The notes under the pieces are model-generated. The model saw only the letters and a list, made by a program, of their open reading frames with translations, made no database searches and was not told where the DNA came from. A DNA stretch of 64,000 bases from Flectonema sp. DT1601 (Eukaryota; Euglenozoa; Diplonemea; Diplonemida; Diplonemidae): assembly GCA_964019425.1 (NCBI GenBank), contig OZ025834.1, positions 378,501-442,500 on the forward strand, written 5' to 3'. Below are positions 19,101-26,255 of the stretch, piece by piece. Each line of letters starts with the position of its first letter. Positions within the stretch are counted from its first letter, which is position 1. Position numbers and translations under genes: made by a program.

Positions 19101-20058
19101 TGCGATGAGATTCACATATTCAAGTAACAAGGAAGAGGCTGAACAGCGAGAAGCTGAACTACCAACTCACGAGATGAAAGTCTACACTGACGGGTCGATA
19201 AGACACAAATCCGAGACTTACATGACAGACTCGGCTGCCGCTGTGGTCATAGTAAAAGAAAGCAAGATGCGTCTACTTGGATATAAAATACCAGTAGCGG
19301 GTTCCTCTTATAGGACCGAGCAGATTGCAGTAAAACTGGCGTTGGAAAATTTAGTTCAGGTGGCGGAGGATGAACATGAATCTCTAACAACAACGACGCA
19401 CCTGTTGACTGATTCGATGTCAGTCATGCAGGCATTGGAACAAGGGCCATATAAACAAAGGTCCCCAATGAACAAAAAGATCTGGAAGTTGGCAATGAAA
19501 CTGGAGAAGAAGGGAATCCAAGTCAACATGCAGTATGTACCGGCACACAGAAACGTGCGGTACAACGAAGTAGCGGACCAACTGGCGAAATTCGCTGCAG
19601 GCCTGAAGGAAGATCCACCTCACGAAGATGTTATTATTAAACAACTGCCCACTCAACTTGACATGGGAACATTGATGACGTTTCACAAGCGGAGAAAACG
19701 GGAGAACTGGATCGGACCGGGAGAGGTAAGACACCCTCCGTACATCGAAGCTCTAACACGACCAGAGGAAGTACTGATGTCACGCTTTAGAGTGGGACAT
19801 TGCAGAACTCTGATAATCAAAGGACTGAACGAGCTGTGCTTTTTCTGTAAACTTGGAAAGGCGACAGCGCATCATGTATTATTTATATGCGAACATTGGT
19901 GTATAGAAACCTTGAGAGAAAAATACATCAGTCACATGATGAATGACAAGGGAGAGGAAGCATGCCAACTGGAGGACTGCTACTTACCTGCGAATCAACA
20001 GCAGATGACTGGTTTTGTCACAACCTTAGACAGACTGGCACAACTATTAGGACGGTAG
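16141..20058 (+). CDS. LINE-1 ORF2: endonuclease, reverse transcriptase, RNase H
   Basis: 1305 aa, uninterrupted. Residues 1 to about 215 are an APE-type endonuclease (VVLLQETWLS, AGDINGHHSTWS, GSDHLPL). About 390-690 is the reverse transcriptase: KAPGPDHIW, SYRPIALTSTVSKLFE, FDLQKAFDAV, GVPQGSVLGP and the catalytic box FADD near residue 629. From about 1012 an RNase H follows (KVYTDGS, TDSMSVMQAL, AHRNVRYNEVADQLAK). Near 1232 a CCHC knuckle CFFCKLGKATAHHVLFIC ends the protein. The order APE-RT-RNase H-CCHC is that of I/ingi-group LINEs. It nicks DNA and primes cDNA synthesis at the target. All catalytic boxes are present, so it may be competent, although its own ORF1 is truncated. Confidence 0.95.
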   Translation: MIVIWSNNIRSVLKPENYFRLNWALKEEKPEVVLLQETWLSKEKQFAIEGYAIHRRDSTIKSGHRGLVTLVRNDLNKLILKHPDISHDQTEILTVVLQSNPPLTIHNVYHPPEIKATTWKFKTEPGTLIAGDINGHHSTWSNGNTNITGNSFYDWSLEATIQILNKPQQQTRPQSSASPDVIALDISIDAQIELMKGWGSDHLPLKLTIEDIKTDEYSKESSGTWKWKWHCADWNYYKILLERAAPKLERIKNVQKLANRINNEILRAASRAIPGYNKKSSSTFAVRDSELEDLMAETDPDKTDSEAIERGINMIKQKIIECDMTGMDYRWAFRKVKQLEGRMMDHSITKIVDGEKELTDPREMADVFTKTYADQFKFEDGEPTLQGIPDDNSVEFGMPELERQISKTKEKKAPGPDHIWNSMLKQLPKAFLEQLLRLFNLSWQRSAVPRCWKSGMVIPILKPDKDKKQVLSYRPIALTSTVSKLFERMVVERMHHLLKDRMNPRQAAYKRGRDSIENLCIVTDKLKSAKAMGEEAILITFDLQKAFDAVQPVTLLNKMSKIGLPTKYLRWVQNYLTSRKISTRVNGVKGAFRNIRVGVPQGSVLGPQLFSIFINDLIDKLEMYEPTVFADDVGIVITAGTVSCLENKVNNAVKIFERWALDSHIKINKNPGKTEYIHVRPRGTHDKSPVVVYSEEHTFKYVVATAEQMSNLVKDDNSTTVASKEEFAITHLYVVPKHKIKVKLPNKPAVLKTMKMSARFPQLKKVHNKAEIDKMLQRVGPGLHGFAYAVGRKVHKTNTVRYLGVHYDEKLTFKSQIQKMMTAASKGLGLLVRLTRIGCRKRTLISILVTVVLARVLYGVESFAWMLPKECFEQLELLVNRAVRLVTGCLRSTKLQRLYKEADTPRLKEHIQYKMCRTYERFKLSPFLPTRKLTRTGSSELFQKSKWGWNVWIDYVSGVPGLDNYRSITNLEVNPEHYTLPPWKSTSAMRFTYSSNKEEAEQREAELPTHEMKVYTDGSIRHKSETYMTDSAAAVVIVKESKMRLLGYKIPVAGSSYRTEQIAVKLALENLVQVAEDEHESLTTTTHLLTDSMSVMQALEQGPYKQRSPMNKKIWKLAMKLEKKGIQVNMQYVPAHRNVRYNEVADQLAKFAAGLKEDPPHEDVIIKQLPTQLDMGTLMTFHKRRKRENWIGPGEVRHPPYIEALTRPEEVLMSRFRVGHCRTLIIKGLNELCFFCKLGKATAHHVLFICEHWCIETLREKYISHMMNDKGEEACQLEDCYLPANQQQMTGFVTTLDRLAQLLGR

Positions 20059-20369
20059 TATTATTAAAACATCGACATTTCGAATATCAACATTGAAGGC
20101 ATCATTGCAACACATCTGAAGTCGTCCAAGTGGACAATTAATTATGTAGTATTAGTTTTAAGTTATCAAAACAAAGAAAGGAGATACGAAGCCTACGGGA
20201 TTCCCACCCAACCCCCAAAACAAAGAAAGTAAGAAAGAAAGAAAGAAAAAGAACAACCGCGCCTAACAGCGCAATCAGCATCACAGACTCACGGGTCGTG
20301 ATGCACTCAAAAAAAAAAAAAAAAAAAAAAAAAAAGATTTCGCAAACTATTTTTGTGGAATTAGGGGTT

Positions 20370-20655
20370 TTCCCTTTTTTTTTTAAAAAAAAAAAAACAA
20401 TCAGTTTAGCGTCCTGACCAGGACGAAAAATAGTAAGTGAACGACATAGTCGATCGATATAAAAACAGTGATAACATTGTTTATTCTTTTTTTTTTTTTT
20501 TTTTTTTTTTATTCTTTTTTATTTATTTTAAAAAAAAACAATCAGTTTAGCGTCTTGACCAGGACGGAAAATAGAAAGTAATCGACATAGTCGATCGATA
20601 AAGAGACAATGATAATATTGTTTATTCCTTTTTTTTTTTTTTTTTTTTTTTTTTT
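20370..20655 (-). repeat. Two inverted hairpin-satellite units
   Basis: Two type A units in reverse orientation (dyads near 20465 and 20610) between the LINE-1 target sequence and the Polinton fossil. They begin after GGGGTTTTCCC and end in a T run that joins the fossil. Confidence 0.75.
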
Positions 20656-22405
20656 TCGCCGAAGCGAAGATGCCGGGAAGAAACCACATGCTAGTACAGT
20701 TCTTTTACTTTTCTTTGTCTGCTGGAATTCTATCTGAGAAAACCGGTAGTCTTTAAAATTGTAAGCCAAGTACAAGCTGCCTCCTGACGGGTATATTGTG
20801 GGTAGTTCGAAAACGTTGCGCTCCAAAATATAACAAGACTCTACCCCGCTAAAGGTTTCTTTCAGGTAGTCTTCTATCTGGTAACTATACAGAGGTTCAT
20901 AGTCTACATTGTTGTTTTTTTTAATGAGGTACCAGGCATGATAATACCTCCACCTAGTAAGGCATCTGCAGCGGTATCGACGAGGACATGGGCGGCTGGC
21001 TTTACCTTCTTTGCAACCGTTTTGATACCGGATAGGACATCACTGAGGAACCCAGAACCCCTTGCAGCATCAACATCTAAATTGAGTCGTACGGCTTTCC
21101 CCCGGCTTCTCTTAATCCTCTCTGCATCCTCGTCGCTGATGGGAATCATATGGGGACCTCCATCCTTCGGAACCTGAATTCGTATCAGCGGGTGCCGGGA
21201 AGACTTGACCCTTTGTAGTTGGTTGTCGCTTAATGTAGTATAAAAGGTATTCATTGTTGTTATTGTATATTATCACGTCCAAAATAAATCCCGTGATTAA
21301 ATATATATTGTGACCACTGCTACAATAAATCTGTTTATGAGAAATTGGGTTACATCGAGTCTGTCGAAAAGATCTACAAGGTTGCTCATGCGAATAACCC
21401 ACATGTGGAACGACGCGACGTGGTGGACTTCTTGAAACTCAATGAGGTGTCGCAACTCTACAAGGTTAAAACCAAAAAGATTACCGGCCACATCGTTGCA
21501 TTCGGGATCAATGAAAGGGTCCAGATGGATCTATTGGATTACCAACCCTACAAGAGAACTAACAACGGAAACACATTCATACTGATAGCGATTGATATCT
21601 TCTCCAGAAGGGCATCAGCGAGAGCACTAAAGAACAAAACAGGACCAGTCGTAGAAGAAGCCCTGCGAGGTATCATCGAAGCAACAAGCCCCCAATCAAA
21701 ACAATCGTCAGCGACAATGGGACGGAGTTCTTAAACAAGTATGTACAAGAGCTACTCAATCGTTTTAATATTAATCATGAGACAAATGAGGTGGGAGATC
21801 ATAATGCTTTAGGTGTTGTGGATCGATTCTCGAGAACATTCCGTGAGAGGATGGAAAGGCACCTAACCTTATTCAGAACGACTAAATGGTCGCAATACTT
21901 ACAAAAAGTTATCACTGACTATAACGGCACGCCCCATTCAACATTACACGATTACACTCCCAATCAAGTATATGTCAGCACTCCCGAAGATCCATTGTTT
22001 GAAAGAATCCTGTCTGATAATTTAAAGAAGTATAATGTGGATATTAAGACAAACATTTCTGTCGGTGACAAAGTACGTAAGCGCCTGACTCGTAACATCT
22101 TCACAAAGGGAACCAAGCAGATTTGGTCCAGACAGATATACACAGTAAAACATATAGCGAAGGTGAACGCGATACTCAATGACGACACCAAAATAAGGTT
22201 GGACAACATACTGCTAGTGGATGCTATAAAACATCCGATCCCCGAAGCACAGGTCAATGAAATCCCCTGGGCACAATTGGAAGAGGAATTCCATCGGGAA
22301 CGGGATGTCAAAAAGCATGTCCCTGAAAAATACATAGGTGATGTAGGTGTCACTTCGGAACAAAGACAGAGTAGGAGAGAGAAAGCTAAGCAGTCGGCTT
22401 CGTAA
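20656..22405. mobile_element. Polinton (Maverick) fossil, broken
   Basis: A remnant of a large Polinton-type element. The parts are divergent. On the - strand lie the end of a possible virion protein (about 20660-20830) and a 116-aa small protein (20904-21254) with a Gly-Ser-Gly-rich, hydrophobic and basic C-terminal half, reminiscent of small Polinton/adenovirus-type virion proteins. On the + strand lies a retroviral-type (rve) integrase with a C-terminal chromatin-binding-like tail (about 21345-22405). Most of the element, including polymerase and packaging genes, is missing. It carries at least one break in the integrase and is cut off on the left by satellite. Divergence suggests an old insertion. 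The family call rests on the integrase and the layout. Confidence 0.65.
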
Positions 22406-22481
22406 CATAGAATATCACTTACGAGGCCGGCTTACCATTACGAGGCCGGGATTACGAGCCGACATACCACTTACGAGGCCG
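22406..22481. repeat. Short TTACGAGGCCGG repeats
   Basis: Four imperfect copies of (T)TACGAGGCCGG or ATTACGAGCCG at the right edge of the Polinton fossil. Possibly the edge of that element's terminal repeat; nothing more can be said. Confidence 0.6.
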
Positions 22482-22547
22482 GTGCGAGTAGTTTTTTTGT
22501 TCTTGCTTTTTGGGAGGCCTTAGCCAAAAGCTAACAGTCCAAATCTC
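22482..22547. repeat. 65-bp dispersed repeat
   Basis: Copy of the phrase at 5121-5190 (GAGTAGTTTTTTTGTTCTTG ... TTAGCCAAAAGCTAACAGTC). It marks the left limit of the + strand gene array. The GCCAAAAGCT core also appears in the composite repeat near 3048. Confidence 0.7.
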
Positions 22548-22558
22548 TTAACTCCGGA

Positions 22559-23056
22559 CAACATGGGAAGTGCATTGCAGCCCCCAAGGTGATTAACAAC
22601 ACTCCTGTTTGTGAGTTAGCGCTGGGGAGTCGGCAAGCAAATGGTCAAGAAGAAGGGAAGTATTACGAACACCTCAAGGAACAAAAAAGTGAATTAGAGG
22701 CTAGCATCTTAGATCTTAAGAAGGACAAGGAAGGCTACTTCAATAATGCTTCTCAGAAGATGGGGATGGCGAGCACAGCCTCAATCAGGCATAAACTAAC
22801 GGCTACTGTCCCACATGGTTTCAGCTATTGGAATTACTCTGTACAACTTGCCACAGATTTGCAGGGATACTCGATGAAGTGCGAGTACCAAAAGACATTA
22901 GCACCAGAAGGTCAACTGACAAGCAACAGTGACCTTGTTGAACTCTACTTCAAAACTGAGGAAAAGGCAGGGCATGCCACAAGAAATTTGACCAGAATGA
23001 GGAAAAACCTGTTTGACCTCCAAGATTACCCAATTTCAACAACAAATAAAAACTAA
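22559..23056 (+). CDS. Hypothetical protein, start uncertain (possible later exon)
   Basis: An open frame to TAA at 23056 that has no ATG until far inside (QKMGMAS). An AG at 22580 (GTGCATTGCAG) would allow this to be a second exon or a trans-spliced start after a lost first exon. The product has a charged coiled coil (YYEHLKEQKSELEASILDLK) and then a soluble-looking domain (HKLTATVPHGFSYWNYSV). I do not recognise it. It lies between the Polinton fossil and the first clear host gene, so it could belong to either. Real coding is likely from composition, but not certain. Confidence 0.45.
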   Translation, partial: QHGKCIAAPKVINNTPVCELALGSRQANGQEEGKYYEHLKEQKSELEASILDLKKDKEGYFNNASQKMGMASTASIRHKLTATVPHGFSYWNYSVQLATDLQGYSMKCEYQKTLAPEGQLTSNSDLVELYFKTEEKAGHATRNLTRMRKNLFDLQDYPISTTNKN

Positions 23057-23416
23057 TAACCTTGTTACTGATTTATTTCTACTACTCATAGATTAATATT
23101 TCAAGTCACTAATAATACGAGTGTGATAATTTAGTAAGCCTTGAGTTGTACACATACAACGCAACCCACGATCGCTACCACCCAAGGCTCGAGTTTGATT
23201 AGCATAGGAAGACGACTCTTAACGTACATTTGAAATACCGTGACCTGTATGAATATTTATTAGGGGGAGGAACTTTATTATTTGATACTACCGGGCTACC
23301 ATTCCGACCTGTTCCTGATGGGGATGCACATTTTCTTCTTCTTCTTCTTTGTGACAGTCCTGGCTTCAAATTTGGAGCAGATGAATTAATCTTTTCTCCA
23401 GCTACTCGAAATAACA
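23057..23416. other. Intergenic, no gene seen
   Basis: 360 bp of AT-rich sequence. The CTTCTTCTTCTTCTTTG tract near 23334 could serve as the pyrimidine tract for trans-splicing of the next gene. Confidence 0.4.
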
Positions 23417-24115
23417 ATGACCACAGAGTGTAGTCTGGTGACCCGGGAGTTTGGTATTGGACTTGTGTGTGGTACACTGGCAACATATCTCTGTATGAGA
23501 AAAAGGGATGCTGCGAATTTATTGAGCACTCGGGAAGGATTGACTGAGAGGCTGAGCGAGAATGAAGATCCAGCCAGAGTTCTTGAGGACGACATGTCTA
23601 TGTTTTACGGGAACAGAAGTGACCTGACCACTGTTCTGGATCATGCAAAAAGAATACCATCCCTGGCGTATGGTACTATTGTCAGAAGTATTCCAATTAT
23701 TTGCGTAGACGTAGTGATTAAAAACAATATTGGACAAGTGCTAATCGTTAAGCGGGGAATGCACCCAGTCAAAGACTTCTGGTGGTGGCCTGGTGGTCGT
23801 ATGTTTCGAGGTGAAACATTTTACACTGCAGCTGTTAGAAAAGCAAAGCAAGAAACTAACTTAGAATGTGTTCCCGTTCGACTTCTGGGTGTTTACAACA
23901 CACTCTTCCCAACCTCATCATGGGACGAGGATGTAAATGGAACTCACACAGTGAATGCTGTCGTTCAGATGTCTCTTCCTGCTTCTTCGTCGGAGGTCAA
24001 GTTGGATGACACATCAGAAAATCATCTTTGGATAGACTGCAATCCTGACTTAGCAAGATCATCCAACTTCGATAGATATATTGTTGAACAACTGCAAAGA
24101 ATGCACGATGGATAA
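23417..24115 (+). CDS. Nudix hydrolase, GDP-mannose mannosyl hydrolase-like, membrane-anchored
   Basis: 232 aa. Residues about 13-27 (GIGLVCGTLATYLCM) form a hydrophobic segment that could anchor or target the protein. The Nudix domain covers about 90-225. Its box starts at residue 127 (GGRMFRGETFYTAAVRKAKQ). The usual RE...EE is RK...QE, so the canonical metal ligands are partly replaced. GDP-mannose mannosyl hydrolases also have a changed box, and the flanks fit that group (DFWWWPGGR before the box, LLGVYNTLF after it). A role in sugar-nucleotide turnover is inference; an inactive or differently specific enzyme is possible. It starts at the ATG at 23417, after the CTTCTTCTT tract. Confidence 0.75.
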   Translation: MTTECSLVTREFGIGLVCGTLATYLCMRKRDAANLLSTREGLTERLSENEDPARVLEDDMSMFYGNRSDLTTVLDHAKRIPSLAYGTIVRSIPIICVDVVIKNNIGQVLIVKRGMHPVKDFWWWPGGRMFRGETFYTAAVRKAKQETNLECVPVRLLGVYNTLFPTSSWDEDVNGTHTVNAVVQMSLPASSSEVKLDDTSENHLWIDCNPDLARSSNFDRYIVEQLQRMHDG

Positions 24116-24240
24116 TATTAGTATTGGGCTATTCTTTTTAATACCTCATCGGGAATACACCGAGTTCGTGGAATCTCCGTTTGAAGTGTACAACCTCAGC
24201 TTAACTCTTTTAGGTATTTCATGATTATGTAGTTAGACAA

Positions 24241-26178
24241 ATGCCACGGACGATTCCTTTAAAAACCGTTAGAGGATTGCCTATATGCAGAGAGATAGCA
24301 AGGTACTCCGGTGGTTTGGAAGGGGCGAATGTAATTGGGAGGCGGGTAGTTGAGACTGATCTCTGGAAGTTCACCGACTGGGATATTGCCATTGTTGCTG
24401 GGTTTGCGAAAAAAGCACCTAGTGTGCCGCTCATGGAGATGGTAGTGGAGTGGTTTGACAAGGTTGGAAGAATCCCCAGAGCAAAACCAGCAGCTCTCAT
24501 AGCACGCATCGCATATAACACGAAAGGCATTTTTAAACAAATATTTGAAAAGTTGCATACAGTCGATTTTCCAAACCATTTAGCTATAACAGAAGTCCTT
24601 CATGTGAGCTCGAAACTTACATGTGCAACTACACCTTTTTTAAAAAAATGCGAAAAAGTTATATGCAACTCCAATATAACTTTCATTAATGATATAAATA
24701 ACATTCTGTTAGCGTATGACACTTGTGCAGTACCTCCTGCACTCTGCACACACCTTTTAAACACTGCGATTAAACTTATTAATGTACACAGAGTACATGA
24801 TATGTGGAATATTAAGGAGTTAGTACGCCATGCATCAACAAAGTTTCCACCCCATGACCTGTCGACACTATGCTGGACTTTATCACGAAATATTGGTAAC
24901 ATTATTAAAAAAGGAAAAAACAATGAAAATCAACTTGGGATGCACGATGAAATACTAAAATCAATGCTTCACATTAAAGCTTTTGAACAACTGAATGATG
25001 CACTTGATCACTATTCCAGTTTAGTTGCAAGACAGGGACACAATTTCGCAGTCTGGAGTAATAAATTTAATTCCAGTGAATGTTCAAGATTGCTAACATA
25101 CATGTCTAAAAGTCGATACACAGACGGTTTTAATAAGGTTAAGAGTCTAGCTTTGATACTGTCAAGAAAAAATCGAATTTCACATGTCCCAAGGGGGGAA
25201 CTTGTGAGTATTATATCGTATTTAGGATTTTTAAAAAAATATTCCAAAGTAATGATATCATTTGTGAATAGATTAGATGCTACAAAAGTAATTTTGGAAC
25301 TACCAGATGTCGTAATCTTACTGGAAACCCTTGTTGGTTACTCTGAATCATTGAATGCTACAATATATGCCAAGGGAGCTGGAGACGGTTTTGTTAATGG
25401 CGCATACACAACAAAAAATTGGTTTTCTGATATCGAGAGTTTCTCAGTTGCTGCGAAGTGGAATGTTTTACTCTGTGCTTTCCAACATCCAAAAAAGAAT
25501 TCTGACCTATCGCCGAATATACCTATCCCTGTTGTATCAAGCATAGTTTCCAGAGCTCTGAAACATGCAGTAGAACCTGAAACCTTGCATCGTGAAGTGC
25601 TTAAAATACTATGCAAAGTAATTTATATTGCTGCAAAATTGCGGCTGGGAACTGATGCTGTGCCTGTCTTAGTTTTAAGAAGGGTTGAAAATTCACTGTC
25701 TCAGCAGTGCCTTGACCCTTCCAGACAGAGTCCTTCGTTTACAATTGGGCTGCTGTTTGCCGTTGAGATTATTTGGCCTTTAGAAGAAAGGGTTTTTTTA
25801 GAACGAGTTGGGAAGTTATTATTCAACCCATTTCTTAAAAAACGCCTTACTAAGTTGGGGAAGAAAGATCTTGCTTCTGCAATCATAGTATTTAGAAATT
25901 ACCCCACCCTTCTCAATGAACTTTCGAACGTAATATCTGCCGCTCGCTGGGATCCTGAGATGGTTTTCAACTTTGGATATGATATTCTCAACGCATATGC
26001 TGATATTTCGCACAAGCCTCGTCATGCGCACTTTATTAACAAACACATTTACAACCCGCTCGCAGCTTCCCCAGAAGCTGCGCAGATGTCGGCGTTGCAG
26101 AAATGGAGAACACTTCTTGATGAAAGTAGTGACCCATTTAGTCAACTTCGTGAGGTGAGTTTTGGAAAGATCCGGTGA
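24241..26178 (+). CDS. Hypothetical helical-repeat protein
   Basis: 645 aa, largely alpha-helical, Leu/Ile/Lys rich, with no membrane segment and no catalytic motif I recognise. Repeated helix pairs of about 35-40 residues and its size resemble the FASTK/RAP and octotricopeptide-type organellar RNA-binding proteins, but no RAP signature is visible, so this is only a suggestion. The reading frame ends at TGA 26178. A perfect donor, GAG-GTGAGT at 26155, could splice to AG at 26241 and give the alternative ending DAKYKCR with a TAG at 26263. The same AG is the best trans-splice acceptor for the next gene, so the two uses compete. Confidence 0.7.
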   Translation: MPRTIPLKTVRGLPICREIARYSGGLEGANVIGRRVVETDLWKFTDWDIAIVAGFAKKAPSVPLMEMVVEWFDKVGRIPRAKPAALIARIAYNTKGIFKQIFEKLHTVDFPNHLAITEVLHVSSKLTCATTPFLKKCEKVICNSNITFINDINNILLAYDTCAVPPALCTHLLNTAIKLINVHRVHDMWNIKELVRHASTKFPPHDLSTLCWTLSRNIGNIIKKGKNNENQLGMHDEILKSMLHIKAFEQLNDALDHYSSLVARQGHNFAVWSNKFNSSECSRLLTYMSKSRYTDGFNKVKSLALILSRKNRISHVPRGELVSIISYLGFLKKYSKVMISFVNRLDATKVILELPDVVILLETLVGYSESLNATIYAKGAGDGFVNGAYTTKNWFSDIESFSVAAKWNVLLCAFQHPKKNSDLSPNIPIPVVSSIVSRALKHAVEPETLHREVLKILCKVIYIAAKLRLGTDAVPVLVLRRVENSLSQQCLDPSRQSPSFTIGLLFAVEIIWPLEERVFLERVGKLLFNPFLKKRLTKLGKKDLASAIIVFRNYPTLLNELSNVISAARWDPEMVFNFGYDILNAYADISHKPRHAHFINKHIYNPLAASPEAAQMSALQKWRTLLDESSDPFSQLREVSFGKIR

Positions 26179-26255
26179 TCACTCTATTCTTTTGATGTAT
26201 TATTGTACACTTTTGGACATTACATATTATTCCATCATCAGGATGCCAAATACAA

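Larger units (their letters stand above)
15772..20335 (+). mobile_element. LINE-1: 5'-truncated APE/RT/RNase H non-LTR retrotransposon
   Basis: An I/ingi-like non-LTR element: end of ORF1, complete ORF2, about 250 bp of 3'UTR and a poly(A) tail of about 28 (20308-20335). GATTT is present on both sides (15766-15770 and 20336-20340). The uninterrupted target is seen at 5990-6060 on the other strand, which fixes both junctions. ORF1 has no start and its first codons are in the middle of the protein, so the copy is truncated at the 5' end. ORF2 is open throughout, suggesting a young insertion. Confidence 0.9.

Noticed and set aside
23199-23486. 95-codon - strand frame near the Nudix gene
   Set aside because: It overlaps the Nudix start region in antisense and has no family resemblance.
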